Positions 12,817 to 26,924 of a stretch of DNA of 64,000 bases are shown one piece after another. Position numbers and translations under genes: made by a program. The stretch's first letter is position 1; each line of letters begins with the position of its first letter. The DNA is taken from contig NC_033559.1 in assembly GCF_001680005.1 (NCBI RefSeq), forward strand, positions 124,001-188,000. Reading direction: 5' to 3'. The notes beneath the pieces are model-generated. The model searched no databases. It worked only from the letters and a program-made list of their open reading frames with translations, and was not told where the DNA came from. This DNA comes from Plasmodium coatneyi. Taxonomy: Eukaryota > Apicomplexa > Aconoidasida > Haemosporida > Plasmodiidae.

Positions 12817-15114
12817 CTACTTTTTTTTCAAAGTTGAATCTTTTTGATCCTGAATCCATACAGTCCACTGTTTGTTACTTATCCATTTGTTAATGAAGGT
12901 CACAAACTTTTGACTATACAACACGCGCTTATCCCTTTTCCATTTAGACCATTTATCCCATTTATTGTTTACATATAAATGTTCTTTCCCCTTTACCCAA
13001 TTATTCCATTCTTCCTTTTCCTTATTTTTTCTTTCTTTCCATTTCATCCATTTTTTCTTCTTCTTCATATGTAACACATTCGTAGATGTGCTTGATTTAT
13101 AATGCTGAAAAGTCTCATCCTCCTTATGCCTCCAATCAACTGATAACCACTGAAGCATTCTTTCGTTTTTCCACTGAATCCATTCTTTGGAAATCCATCC
13201 ATCCAAAAATATTTCTTTATCTTTTAACCATTTTTTCAAATCTGCTTCCATGCCTTTTTTCCCCTCTGTTCTAATCCATTGTTTCCATTGGCTATCGTTC
13301 CATGTTGATGAGTTCTTCATGGCTTCCGATTTGTATTCATTTTCTTCATTTTCTTTATAATGCATCCAGCTTTCCTCCATATTCTTTAGCCACACTTCCA
13401 ATTCTTTATCATTCTTCTCTAGCCACCTGTTTTTTTTGTTTTCGACGCTTTTATTAAATAGTTTCCAATCTTCTTCAGTTTTAACTATCCAGTTATTCCA
13501 TTCGTTATCTTTCCATTCATCCGATTTATCATCTTCCATTTCATCATCCTTCCCTCCCAAATCACTTTTATAAATGGTATCTAATGATGTTGCCTTTCTT
13601 ATGTCTTTTAATTTGTCCGTTCCTTTTTTGGGTTCTTTTTTCGCGTCTTCCTTTAAGTTGCTTTTTTTTGCGCCTTTCATCGCTGTGTCTTTCATTGTTT
13701 CGTCTTTCATCGTTTCGTCTTTCTTTGCTTCGTCCTCCCTTTTCTCTTTTAATATTTCTTTTTTAACTTTCCTTGTGCCTAATTCCATTTTACCGTTATT
13801 TGGAACCGTTTTCTGCTCATTCTTTTGACCCAATTTTGACAAACTATTTGTTGAATTATATTTGATGTTTTCTTCACCTCCTTTTAATTTATAGTTATTC
13901 ATTTCCCTTTCATTCCTTTCTTGTACACTTCCTAGCGAAACAGAACTGAATTTTCTTTTGTATTTATAACTACTTGCATCTCTTTTAAAACTATAACTTT
14001 TGCCTGTGCTTTCATTCACCTGTCCTTCCTTTTTTATTTGATAATTACTTGGTTCTTTCTCATCGACACGTTTTTCCCCTTCGTCTTGCGTCTTGCTAGT
14101 ACCTTCCTCTGTTACTTTCTCCACATTACTCGTAATATTCTTGACCTTCATACTATATGCCCCCTTATTGTCAATATTTCCTTTTGCTTCTGTTAAACCC
14201 TTATCATCCTTTGGGTTATTACTGAATCCTTTGTCCTCCTCTTTTATGTCAAAGATGTGCATTCCTCTTTTTTCCAAAAAATATGTTCCCCCTAGATTTA
14301 CTACCGTATCGTTATTTTCTGGCATCAAATTATATTTTTCACCCTCCTTAGAATTATTATCACTGTTTTCATTTTTATTCAGATTTTTTCCCTCTACTGT
14401 AGAAATGTTACATGGCTCTTTGACTTCACTATTGACATCTGCATTTTTTTCTATATTATAATTTGTATTTATATTTGCAACATTTGGTTCACTTTCTTCA
14501 ATTTGATTATTATCTTTTCCTTTTTCATCTTCTTTTACTTTATCGCTGTTGGTTGCTTCTTCCACAAGAGTGCGATATCCACCAGTTTCTATTTTTTTCT
14601 CATTTGTATATAAATCTTCAGAAGCATCCTCAAATACATCTTCTTCTTCATCTTTCAATTCAGTATTACCTTTTTCCTTCAACTTGTCTACGTAGTAGCC
14701 CTGTTTATATTTTATGGAATTTAACGTGTTCCTGTCTAATGTGTTATTTAATTTCTTGAATACAGTCTAAAAAGAAAAAAAAAAAAAAGAACGTATGAGG
14801 AGTTAAATGTATATACATATGGAAGTATGTACATATGTACATGTACATACTGTTGCAGGCAAAATTATAATTCTACTCGTCTACATAATAACACAAATCT
14901 GTTCACATGTATCATTTTCTGCGCGTATTTCTTCTCTTACCGGAAAAAAGTGTTTCAATATAATGTACAGGGAATAAATGAAGAAGACACACTGTGCACT
15001 GAACTTCAAGAATGATATATTAACACAAAATAGGATGTCACTTTTATCCAGTTTTAACGTTGAAAATGAAGACTTCTTGTTAATTATGCTATCTACACCA
15101 TGACTTGACTCCAT
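12817..15114 (-). CDS. tryptophan-rich antigen (TRAg), long form, two exons
   Basis: Exon 1 is 15114-14941 (58 codons) and exon 2 is 14766-12817 (649 codons plus stop), with a GT-AG phase-0 intron. The product is 707 residues. Exon 1 begins MESSHGVDSIIN and carries a recessed hydrophobic helix (AQCVFFIYSLYIIL) in place of an N-terminal signal peptide. Exon 2 opens with about 400 residues of Lys/Glu/Asn-rich low-complexity sequence including KDETM repeats. It ends in a tryptophan-rich domain of about 230 residues (from DEWKDNEWNNWI, then STWNDSQWKQWI, EEWNNWVKGKE and NKQWTVWIQDQ). That domain matches the TRAg / TryThrA_C (Pv-fam-a) family. Members are found at the merozoite surface or red-cell membrane, and several bind erythrocytes. 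It is more than twice the length of the other four TRAg proteins here because of the N-terminal extension. Confidence 0.93.
13678..13722 (-). repeat. 15-bp coding repeat (KDETM) in TRAg
   Basis: Three consecutive 15-bp units encode KDETM, KDETM and KDTAM, flanked by a fourth, diverged copy. They lie inside the charged extension of the long TRAg. Such short in-frame repeats usually arise by replication slippage and vary in copy number between isolates. Confidence 0.8.
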
Positions 15115-16235
15115 CTTTCTCGGCTATTTTATTTATAAGAAAATAAAATCCGTCCGATAATTAAAATTTCCAATATTTTTCTGTCAAATACAGAATCATA
15201 TTCATTCACCCTAATGTAGCAGTTGACATTTTTTTCCATATTTCTTTAGTTTCTCTTCGGAAAAGTAAATAAAATAGGCACTAAGAAGATATATATTACA
15301 TGAGAACAAAGACAAGCAAATAAATGGAAAAAAGTCAAATATAATGAAAATGTGTACTTAGAATATATCAATTCTAATGGTTACATAATTAAATTCATGC
15401 TAAAGGTGTCATCGTTATGTAAACCAAACATCAAATGCATACGATAGCAATATATGAAACGTTCTAATTATCTTTTCTACTAATTCATTTTAGATGAATA
15501 TAGAATTAAATTCATTCATGTGTATTCATTAATGCTATTAAATATTAATTTGTAGAAGAAAAAACTATTTAGAAATTATTCAAATTCTTCGAATTTTCAT
15601 ATATAATAGTAAAAGTAGGACGGGATGATATCATAATCAATCAATCCATTGTCAATTTGCTGCTTTCTCAGATCGTTTCTTGTTTGTATAATTCGTTAAA
15701 AGTAAATTTAATAAAATGAAAAGAAAGCATTATTTATGAAATCGCATATTAGGATAAATAACTTTTCGTGAAAATAATATTCATGGTAAAATTATATGTG
15801 CTAATTTTATATTTTTCCTACTTTCATTGAAATATATTAATGAAGAAAACAGATTAATTAAAATGGAAGTTAGAAAACATCGCCATTTAGAAAAAATTAT
15901 TAAACATGAAAAATTCGAAGAGTAAAAATATAAATTTACGTAAATTTTGAAAAAATAAAATTCACGCAGAAAATAGAATTATCTTTTTTCCTTTCCATGT
16001 CATCCAATTTCTTTTTTATATCATCATTTTTAATAATTCTTTAGTCCATTTTTTACAATATTTATTATCCGCGTACTTTGTTATAAATTCCCTTTTTCCG
16101 TTCTCTTTAAATAGAATGCTCGCGGAAATCAGCGAAAAAAATTTTACTTCCCGCGTAACTTATATTGCCCGAATTTTATGAAAAAAAAAAATTTCAATTT
16201 AAAATGTCAAAATTATATAATTTAAATGCACATTC

Positions 16236-16266
<31 letters not shown>

Positions 16267-17360
16267 TTTTGATGAAATTCTTACTTGTCCTTTTTCAAAT
16301 GAATAATTCATCGCATTTTGAGGAAAGCTAAAAAAAAAAAAAATAATAGACACTAATACGCGTACGCGCTGACTTTGAAACCTTCATTTTGCTATATATT
16401 AATTTTTTCACGATTCAGACTTCTAAGTTATGCTTAAATAGGTGTTTTAATTGATACTTTTTTCCCTGTTTTCCTGTGAATATTTAAAATGGAAAATGTT
16501 GAAAATTCATTTTAATTGCATTGCACTGAATTGAATTAAATTAAACTAATTTTTCTGAGGGTTAACCATTCTTTAATAATAGTCATTAAACAGACTTTAT
16601 GGAATCAAACACAAATGGTAATACTTATATAAATGTATAACGCCAATATAGCAATATAATTTATATATACACGTATTTACATGCATATGGACAGATATAA
16701 TGGCTGCAGAAAATAATGCCACACGCTATTTTCATAGTACATTTTTCATTATCGAAAATAAGACAAAAAAAATATATATATATATATATTAAATTAGTAA
16801 AAATGCCGCATTATGTATCATATTCAATACTAAAATTATTCAATATATTACAAATTAACAAAAAATTCAAGAGGCGCCACGATAATGGAAGTAAAGATAT
16901 TGCGAAATATGCCCGATATTGTATTGAACTATATGGATATAATCCCTTGCACTGTCTAACAAATTAAAGTATTATGTAACATATTTCCTTCTTAAGGGCA
17001 ACTGTGAATGATACATTAATATAATGCAAACTTTTAGAAATTTCTGAATATAATTAAAGAACTAGCTAAATCTTAAAAAATGCTTATCATGTCTTTACGT
17101 AACTGTTTCTGCGTGCATCTGCAGATGGAATATAGACGTAGATGTATATTGTAGACGTACAACCCAATGAGCTACACTTTGGACGTAATATTTTCTATGT
17201 ACTTTTCCTATAACCTATTTCACTATTCTTCCGCTGTAACAGAGGGTGTAAATAAAATATAGTTCATTTTTCCTCCATATGATCTAATTTTGTTAATTCT
17301 TTTATATTACATATATCACATATGAAAGGATGCACTTATGGTGTATAATTAATTTGATGG
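15115..17360. other. intergenic between TRAg genes
   Basis: AT-rich. It holds the 5' flank of the long TRAg and the 3' flank of the next one. A run of 27 T lies at 16244-16270 and an AT tract near 16770-16790. The 16716-16967 open frame is partly microsatellite and I do not call it a gene. Confidence 0.5.
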
Positions 17361-18408
17361 TCACTTTAATGTCCACGGAAGCCACTGTTTTTCATTAACC
17401 CACTTGTCAATAAATAAATCTTTCCATATTTTAAACAGCCTTCTTTTATTATTTTTCCATTCTGTCCATTTATTCCACTCGTTATGTATGTACACACATT
17501 CTTTAATGTTAACCCAATTTGTCCACTCGTCAGACTCTCTACTGTTCCTCTCTTTCCATTTTAGCCATTTCGTTCTCTCTGTTATAGGCAAAGATTTGTA
17601 TGATTTGTTTTTTTCCCAATCCGCCCAATAACAATCTTCATCAGTTTTACATTCACCCGTGACTCGTGACTTTAATTTTGAATTCTTCCACTGAATCCAT
17701 TTTTTCATAATCATTTCATTAAGAAAGGCGTCATTTTTATTAACCCACTCTTTCCATTCAATTTCCATAAGTTGACCCCCTTTTTTTCTAATCCATTGTT
17801 CCCATTGGATGTCGTCCCATGTTGATGACTCTTCCGGAATATCAGATAAATGTGCGCTCTTGTCAAAGCCTTGTTCATGAGTCGTCCATTTATTTTCCAT
17901 TTCTTGTATCAATTTTTCCCATTCTTCTTCTCTCCCGTCAAGCCACTCCTTCTTTTCCTTATCCAACAGAAAATAGAATTGATTGAAATCCTCCTCCAAT
18001 TTTATCTTCCAATTATCCCAAGTGCACCTTTCCCATTCTTCTTCTTTCTGTAGCCCTCCTTCAACCAGTCCTACCAAACAAACCGGCTTATCCACAGCAT
18101 CGTTCTTTTCTATAAGAGAAGACTAAATTAAATTTAAAATGAATAACGCGATTCCTCTTATAATAATTCAAATGAGTAAAAGTAAATTAAAAGTACGCAT
18201 ACACATTTTCCTCTACAATTTTTTCTCTTACTGCGGAGCAGGTGTTCAAAAGAGCAGGCGTGGACGTCAAAAAAACAAGAAATGTAAATAGAGCACGTGG
18301 GAGACCGTTCCCCTTAACACGCGATGATTTATCTTCCTCCTTCTTTTCTTCTAATATGGAAGTATTACCTCCCGGCACATCGTTTTCGCTATATGTACTT
18401 GATTCCAT
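17361..18408 (-). CDS. tryptophan-rich antigen (TRAg), two exons
   Basis: Exon 1 is 18408-18232 (59 codons, start MESSTYSENDV) and exon 2 is 18122-17361 (253 codons plus stop), joined by a phase-0 GT-AG intron. The product is 312 residues. Like the long TRAg, exon 1 is acidic with its hydrophobic helix near the exon end (ALFTFLVFLTSTPALL). Exon 2 has only about 35 residues before the Trp-rich domain: ERCTWDNWKIKLEEDF, STWDDIQWEQWI, EWTNWVNIKE and a terminal KQWLPWTLK. It is about the usual size for the family. Both upstream TRAg genes share the same exon-1 type and strand, which suggests tandem duplication. The role is inferred from the family: erythrocyte binding or host-cell membrane association. 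Confidence 0.93.
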
Positions 18409-20832
18409 ATTCCCTTTTTGTACATTAAAAAGAGATATACATATCTTGCATGTATATATATATATATATAATGCTAACTTTTTCAAAAAGGAAAAAAAAT
18501 TATCGTCAATTTTTAGCCTAACATAGGTGTAAAAGTTACCTACTAATTTCGCAAGCATTCAGCGATTCAAATTATTTTTTATCGACATTAAAAGTGTTAT
18601 AACAACAGTTGTTACATTGCGTTATCCAAATGAAGAACACAACTGTGAAATATTAAAATAATTACGACCTAGCAGAAATCACCAAAAAGGAGTTGCATAG
18701 AAAATAATTAATCGATATTGGGTACCTTCAAAGATGCGAAAAATTGTAGCGCTATTTTACACAAAATCACACTTTTGAAGACATTAATGAAATATTTCTG
18801 CAATAAAAGGTGACGTTCATCTGTTGAAAGTACTCATTTTTACTCTTGTATAAATAAATACACTTCTTTTTTTTTTTATGCAAAATGGTTTTTAGTAATT
18901 AATTCCTTTTTCTCTATTCATGGATAATTCTTCCTTACATTATCTAAACTCGTGTGCTTCTAATTTGGTCATTCCGTACTGCTTAATTTTTGGTACCCCC
19001 CCCCTTTCCTCATTTCTGTATATTTATTCTAAATTTTAACACCTCCCACCTATTCTGCCTGCCATTGTGAAGACATTTTTCTTTTTCTATTGTAACAACG
19101 CATTTCTAATTATGTTTTGTTAAGCGCAATTGTATTTCTCACTTATTTAATTTAACAATGACATAATGTGATTAACGAGCATCTTAGAGATAGCGCAAAG
19201 ACCCATTAAATTTTGCGTCCATTACGTCTCGAAGTGTGAAACATAAGAGATTAAAGATTTATGCTATTTAAAAAAATCAATTACTTTAATTAGAGTGCAA
19301 TTCGATGGCGAAATAGATATTTATGTACGCTATGGAAATATTTTAAATAAATATGCTCCGTAAAAATTGTTTTCTTCCCGCACACCTGTTCCGTTTAGAA
19401 GCATGTCGTAGTTCCTAAAAATTGCACCTGTGTTCCTCTAAATTGACTAGACAAGAAAATAATTTAATATAGTTATCCTTATATTAACAATGAAATGGTT
19501 CTTTTTTTTTTTTTTGATAAAGAACATACAAAGAAGGTTAGGCAGTTCCTTTTTCCATGCAACACACGTAGATAACTCATGCGGAGAAAATAAGTATAAT
19601 TAATTCAACGTCAGAATTAGCAACAATTCAAATGGACGTGTGTTTTTTCCGTTAATACCCAAAAGACATCAGCGCATATGTTAAAATATGAAGCACGTAT
19701 TAATTATACCAAAAAGGTAGTATTTATTAAGAATAAAATGGAAAAAAGAAAAAAATCCCAAACAAATTGGACAACGCCAAATCATATAGACCCGTAGAAA
19801 AAAAAAAAAAAAAAAATCATCTCATAAAGCCTCACATAATCATAATCAAATTAATTCAAAAAGGGTAATGTGAAAAATATAAAAATTCCTAATGCGACCT
19901 TAAGGATGAAAAGTAAAATTCATCCTTATGTGAATAAAATACACTTTTGTTGTCATCTGACATATAACCGCTAAGGTAAACGAATCACCCCTATATTTTG
20001 ACTCTATTCAATATGCAAATATTGTACAGAAAATTACAATGGTATAAAAAAATAATAATAATAATAAAATAAATGAGAACAGTATATATGAGCAAAAAAC
20101 GAATCTTATGGATAAAGAAAGGGTTGCATAGTGCAGTTGGTTGAACTATTTCTTCTTACCTCCATTTAATAAATAAACCATAAAATTTCATAAGCACACG
20201 TGTCTTAACCGCACTTTATATTTAACTAATAATATAATTTCATATACTATATTTTTTATAACAAATCACATTATTTAATAATTTCTCAAAACCAAGGATT
20301 GCACCTGTTTGTCTGTGTTGGAAAATTACATTTAAAAGGTGAAAAAAAAAAAAAAAAAACATTCTTATAAAATATGCATACGAACAAACACATTATAAAA
20401 ACATAAAAGCAGAATTATTTCCAAAGAATATCTAAGATATAGAACTTTATAATGCAAAAACGATAGATAATTTATTTTGTTTAAAATTATATTTGGTATA
20501 AATAGCAAACGACACAAGTAAGAAAACGCATTATTTGAAAGAAAAAAAAAACATACTATATAAGTAGTACAAAATTAGGTGCATATATATGTTTAATAAA
20601 AAATTGTATAAATTTTATTCATAAAAATAAGAAAAAAAGTTTTATAATACGCTTTTCCTCTGATACAGTTTTTTTTTTTTTTCATCTGTGTTTCTAACAC
20701 CATTATCCTTATTCTTCAGAGCTCCTTAATAGTAATGGCATTCGCACTGCTTTGTGTTCATTTTGTTCTGTAGGTGTATATACAACAGCATATACCTTCT
20801 TCACAAAGTTACTATTTCATTACTTACTTCAT
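18409..20832. other. intergenic between TRAg genes
   Basis: AT-rich with A runs (about 19799-19817 and 20342-20359), an AAT microsatellite (about 20047-20065) and an unusual run of 9 C at 18996-19004. No gene-like frame found. Confidence 0.5.
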
Positions 20833-21915
20833 TTAGGTAGTAGTAGTAATATCTATAGAAGCGCCATCGCTGTTTTTCTTTTCCATCCATATACTCCACT
20901 GTTTATTTTCTATCATCTTTTTAACAAAATTTTCCATCCACTCATTAAAATCCTTGCTATTTTGATTTTTCCATTCTTCCCATTTATCCCATTCTACATC
21001 AATATAATTTGTTTGTTTATCATTTATCCAGTTTGACCATTCTTCTTTTTCCTTTTTTACTCTGTTCTTCCATACTTCCATCATATTATTCTTAATGTCA
21101 TATAGGGGTAGATCAGGATGTGCATTCTTTTCCCAATATTTCCAGTAATGATTTTCATTACATTTCCATTGGATTGTTGAAAATTCACTATTTTTGAACT
21201 CACTCCAATTTGTCCAATCATTACTAATACCTTCTTTGTAAAAGAGATATTGTTCTTCAACCCATTTCTCCCATTCTTCCGTCAATGCCAATTTTCCTTT
21301 ATTACTGAACCAGTCTGTCCATTCATTGTCATTCCATTTTAATGCAGATTCTGCATCATCGGACAATAATTCATTAAACGTAAGTTCGTCATATTGCTCC
21401 CATTTTTTTTCCATCTGTGTTTTCCATTGTTCCCACATTGCACCTTTTTTTTCTAGCCAGCTATTTTTTTCATTTTTCAAATAAACTAGGAATTCCTTAA
21501 AGTCTTCCTCTAATGATTTCATAAAATCTGACCATTTTTTTACTTTCCATTCGGATATCGAAGTTACTCCTTCTTCATACAATTCCTGCAGAGACCCTGG
21601 AATATTTGGGCGTAAGAAGCTCTTCTCATTCAGATCAGCCTGAAAAAAAAAGTTTTTACAAAAAATATATAGCCATAAGTGCATATATTATGTATGCATA
21701 TGTATACTTGTGTACATAGGTGCATTTTCCCCCCCCCTCAATTAGGAATGGTTGCGGATCATTATTATTGACAGCCTCAGTATGTTTAACATATAATTAT
21801 TTTTTTCTCTTTTTTTCTATCGTACAGTTGACGCGGAAACACCAGATGAAAGATAACTGCTGGATAAAATATATAAGGAACCGCTTAAACATAAAATCTT
21901 GTATAATCCTTTCAT
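20833..21915 (-). CDS. tryptophan-rich antigen (TRAg), signal-peptide form
   Basis: Exon 1 is 21915-21826 (30 codons) and exon 2 is 21639-20833 (268 codons plus TAA), with a phase-0 GT-AG intron. The product is 298 residues. Exon 1 starts MKGLYKILCLSGSLYILSSS, a conventional N-terminal signal peptide unlike the two TRAg genes to its right in transcription order. Exon 2 reaches the Trp-rich domain within about 35 residues (SEWKVKKWSDFMKSLEEDF), then LKWNDNEWTDWFSNKG, EEWSNWINDKQ and NKQWSIWMEKK. It ends in a short Thr tail (DITTTT). The intron carries a run of 9 C at 21729-21737. Exon 1 is closely related to that of the TRAg at 26925-28057, including the splice donor GTACGATA. Confidence 0.93.
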
Positions 21916-24900
21916 TTTGAGATAATATAAAATTATGATCTTCTTATTTATTCTGTATTAGATAATTTCGAATGAGTGAACAGTTTTCAGAACAGAAAAA
22001 TATATTATTATATTATATTCCTATCTTATACTTTGCCAATTGGGGTCTTAATAATAAATAGATTAGTTCAATATGATAAAATATGCGAAACAATATAAGA
22101 AATTTAATAAAGAATGTTTTAAGGAATGTTTTAAAGAATGTTTTGTAAAAAACTTTGTGATAATTTTTAACAAATATAAAAGAAATAATTTTTTTAAATT
22201 GTGCTTTTTTATTTATAATTATTTTTATTTAAAAAAAATACAAAATTATTATTTTTAATAAATATTTTTATAGACGCATTTTTTTTTTTTTGGCTAACTT
22301 CCAATAGAATTAAACTGAAAAAAAAAAAATATTAAATTATTGTATTTCGTGCATGCAAAAAACAGATTATTATTTTTTAATAAAAGTTAAAATAGAAATA
22401 ACATAATAAAAATAGGTCGTGCAGAATGAAAGAAGCTTTTTTTTTCTTTTAATTTAATAGACTTCCTTTTTTTAGTTTTTGATATAAATGGATATTTTAT
22501 AATAATATTTATTTTTTTCTTTCATTTATTATTTTTATTAAAAATATAAAATACTTTATTTTCTTTTTATTCTTCGTGTCTATTTCATTTTTAGAAAAAA
22601 TCGTCCGAAAAAAGAGAAAAAAGAAATGAGTAATTAGAACTGAAGACGCCCGAAACCGTTTTTTTTTAATATCTTAATTTAAGCATTCCTATAATTTACT
22701 TTAGGGTATAAACATAATATGTTATATGTATATGTATTTTCTCTTTTTTAATATTTTTTCATTAATTAATTTTAATAATACATTTTTTTCCATATAAAAA
22801 AAGTAGTATTTGAATCGATTGTCGGGGTATATATTTTATAATACCACCAAGGGTGGTGTTATTATTTAATATAATTGGCCCCCTTTAATTATTGCACTCA
22901 TGATTTCGCCTTATATATAATAATCCTTTCCTTTTGCAAAAATTGTGATTTTTCTTTAGTTATAGATAGAAATTTGTACATAGATAAATTTTTTTTTATT
23001 AGGCTACCTTGTACGAGCTTTTTCTGCAAACTAATTTCTTTTTATTATGAAAAAAATAGTAACAGTATTTATTAGGAATTTCTTCGTGAAAAGTAAAAAC
23101 CCCATAACCTTTTTTTTTTTAGGTAGCTCCATTATTAAACCATATAACAGAAAATGATACTATAAAAAGGTTTCTTCTCATTTTATTATCGAAGCAATAT
23201 ATAACATATCTTCCTTTTGCACTGCATCATTCTGCCACATATAATCATAATTTAAAAATGGCGAAAATGTTTTTTGTGTCTTACGTAAAAGTTATACAAA
23301 GAACAAAATTAGAGCAAATAACATTTTTAATTCATTTAGAGCACTGCTAACATTACGTAATTATTACTATAATATTTAATAATTATTGGTCTTTCTCTGT
23401 TATTAAAGAAATAACTTGTGATAAATATGCTTTTTTATATGTGATATTTTTAAAAACGTCCACTCGTTCACGTTTCGAGTAATATATTAAAAAAAAAGGA
23501 AAAAATTGAGATTAGGCGAAAATTTTGCGCTATTAAAATAGAAGCATATATCCCTTTTAATCGTATGTAAAAATTAAATGACTTTTCGCTGAAAATGAAT
23601 ATATTAAATAGTTCAGTTATTACTGACAAAATTGCGCTATAATCCAACTTGAAACATTTAACATATTCCATAAGTTATTTGCCTTACGAACGATTATATT
23701 GATAAGAATTTTACGTACATCTATAAAATAATTCTATTTTTGTTTAATTACATAAGTAAAAACACACAGTTGAAATTCCTCAAATACAAATATAATTACA
23801 TGCATAATTTTAAAAATAATATTTATATGTGTATTATTGTCCCATTCAGAATAATGGGCGTAAACTGAATAATATCAGAAGCATTATGCGGTAATCAGGG
23901 TGTTTTCATATGTGTATATATGTGCCCATATTCATGTAAGAAAGGGTTAACAAAAAATAAGTTACAATAAATGGAACTGTACATACCAAAGAAATTCTTT
24001 CATATTTCATCCTTATAAAAAAAAAAAATTGTGCCGGATGCAATAAGAGCTATAGTGTGCTACAATGATCGTTTTTATAAAATGTATATTTTACTTACGA
24101 ACTAACATATAATCCTGTATGTTATGACATAAAAAACACTTTAAGGGCGGAACGAGTAAAATGAAAGAAAAAAAAAAACGCTCATATTTTAGTTGTCACA
24201 TTTATTTTACTGAACTGAAAACAGGAATGTATAGTATATAAAATGAAGTTATATACGTCTCATAAAACGTGTTATAAGGGTTGGCATATCACGCCTACTT
24301 CCCGCACTTTCCCGCAAAATGCTATTTGCCCCTTTTGCGACATTTTACCTTTTTGGAATTAAAAAGTGTATAAAAGATAGATCCTTCGTAGTTCTCATAA
24401 AAATTTGCTACATAGCAAATTTAATGAAGCGTTTAAACGAAATAAAATATATATAATCACATATATGTGTACATATATAGGTGAAATCAAAGTAGTACAT
24501 GCAATACCCTAGTGCTATGCGCAGAAGTAATAATTCACCAGAAATTATGCAGAATTTCGCATTCCTCCAATAACCTTTTTGATAACTGGAACTCAAAAAA
24601 TGTAATGAATAATTTTATATGAACCATTTTAAAGCATTGTCAATACTTACAAGAAAAGAAAAAAAACAAAAAAAAAGTAATAAATGGCTAAAAATGATTA
24701 TAATTCTTTTCCTTCGATATGCAATAATTTAAATAATATTTATATTTTTAATATAGAACCCATCTTCAAGGGAAATATAAAAAAAATATCTGTATAATAA
24801 TTAATGTAATACTCATAAAATGAGCGAATATAATGCTGTAAATGCAGTATAAAGTATTTTTCATAGGGCATAAATAAAATATTGAATAAGAACAAAAAAA

Positions 24901-26924
24901 GAGAGACTACGGTTTCTTGTATAAAAATATTGAAAATGAAGGAATCGCACTATAATGATTTGGCGTAAAAATCGAATTCACGCAAGGAATTAGTCATTCA
25001 AACGTTAATTACAATCAATATAGTGAAAGGAATTATAAATAATTACTAAACTCGGCATGTAGTGTATGCGTAATTATAACGAAGGGCATTTTTTTTAAAA
25101 AAAAAATAACAAAAATGTTAATTTATCATAACCTTAGAAAGGGTCCAATACGTTACGAAAGAATGAACAATTTGACTACGATAAGGTATGAATAGCTCAA
25201 ATCTTAGTATAATACATTATAGTAAAACAAATTTGAGAAACAATGAATAACACAAAACTTCTATTATTTAAGATTAAACAGATATAGTTCCAATAACTCC
25301 TAAATGGATGCTGTCTGAAATCGGTCCTCTTCATTAATGCTAAAAAAATTTATCACATAATGCACATTTGCAAAATATTTTTGCTCATATTTGCTCATCA
25401 TTTACGAAATGTATTATCTGATTCTAAATAAGCAGGTATTCAATTTAGACCAAAAATGTAAAATCTATTTATTTTTCCAATAAAGAAAATAGTAAAATGT
25501 CAGATAAAGAGCCACTTACCAGAGAAAGTAAAAGCAACACCCCTATTTTAAATTCTCAAATAAAAAACCCAATTGTTCTAAATATTGTTCTATAAGGAAC
25601 AAAAAACATACAGCAGAGAGAGTATGTCAAAATGGATACATAATGATATCCAGCTAGTATACCATGTTCATGTCCGATGACATATAAAAAAAAATATCTA
25701 CTCGCACACATTTTAGCATATAGCCTAATGGGACACGACTGTATATTATTTTTTGCCCATGGAATACAAAATATATTTTTTCCTATAAAATTTCAAATAT
25801 TCAAAAAAAGGCTAAGGAAATAAAATGTATATGCAATACTTATAACTTATACGCTTTGATAGACAATAAAACCACTGGACATCAAATCAATTAAACTATT
25901 TATATGCCATTCCCATGTACCAGGAATATTGAAACTGGTGACATGGAAATTTTTCATGCCTTTTTATGCATAGTAGGCAAATAATAAATATAGTTAATGA
26001 AACGAATATATTCTTTAAAGTACACTTTTGCTAGATTTATTTTCTAATAAAGGCAATACGTGTTTTATATATAGCTCTCAAATATGTTTATGGTTCTTCA
26101 AAAAAAAAAGTCATTTAATTTTCATAAAATCAGTGCTACATATAATATATTATAATAACATACGAACATAATTTACGTTAAAAAAAAAAAAAAAAAGGAA
26201 AAATATACGGAAATAAAGCTTTATAATGAAGAAACACTGAACTAAATTTCAATTTAATATATGTTCATTATACATAAATCAAGGACAAACGCATAAATTT
26301 TTTTTAAGATGTTTTTTTTACCAATTGAAAGAAAAATGTACATATACATTCATACAAACACATACATATATATATCAAAATATGGCACGTAAAGCACATT
26401 CTAAATTGATATAATAGGATATATGCGATGCAAAAATTATAATCTCAAATGCAAATTTTTATAAATTGTATTTTTTCCCATTATAACGTGTAATCCATTT
26501 TTTCATTTTAGGTGAGCATTATATTTATTATATTTCAGTTTTTTCTCTTTCTGCACATGCAAATAATTTTTCGAATTATACTGGAGTTTTCCCTATTCTT
26601 CGTATTTTCAGATTTATTAATACATACCCACTATTCGTCTACAAATTAAGGAGAATTAATTAATAATAAAAGATTTCTATAAAAAAATAAAAAAGCTGAA
26701 ATCTTGAAATCTTCCTCTATTTGATTAACATCCGAATTATATATATTTCGCAATTTATCTTTTTCCAATTGTATAATTTAATGTGTACTTCTACTATTGA
26801 CAATAATTCCAAAGAAATTACACTTTCTTGAAACAAAAATAAAATATTTCCTAATTAATGCGAGCATACAAACTTCAAATAATTATTTTCTTATTTTCTT
26901 TTTTCTCTTTATAAAATTTTCTTC
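21916..26924. other. 5-kb intergenic region, no gene seen
   Basis: Long AT-rich spacer holding the 5' flank of one TRAg and the 3' flank of the next. Contents are A/T runs, a 12-bp repeat at 22112-22144 and scattered short frames (22875-23075, 23468-23671, 24408-24596) with no family features. I see no RNA gene and no tryptophan-rich relic. Confidence 0.5.
22112..22144 (+). repeat. 12-bp tandem repeat
   Basis: Two full and one partial copies of gaatgttttaag/a. The frame through it reads KECFKECFKECF, but the surrounding open frame is AT-driven and I do not treat it as coding. Confidence 0.7.

Noticed and set aside
13574..14461. Plus-strand hydrophobic open frames opposite the long TRAg
   Set aside because: They mirror the Lys/Glu-rich coding strand (complement gives Phe/Leu/Ser) and have no start context, splice partner or family feature.
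16716..16967. 83-codon plus-strand frame between TRAg genes
   Set aside because: The first third is AT microsatellite (IYIYIYIK), and the remainder matches nothing I know; no splice structure.
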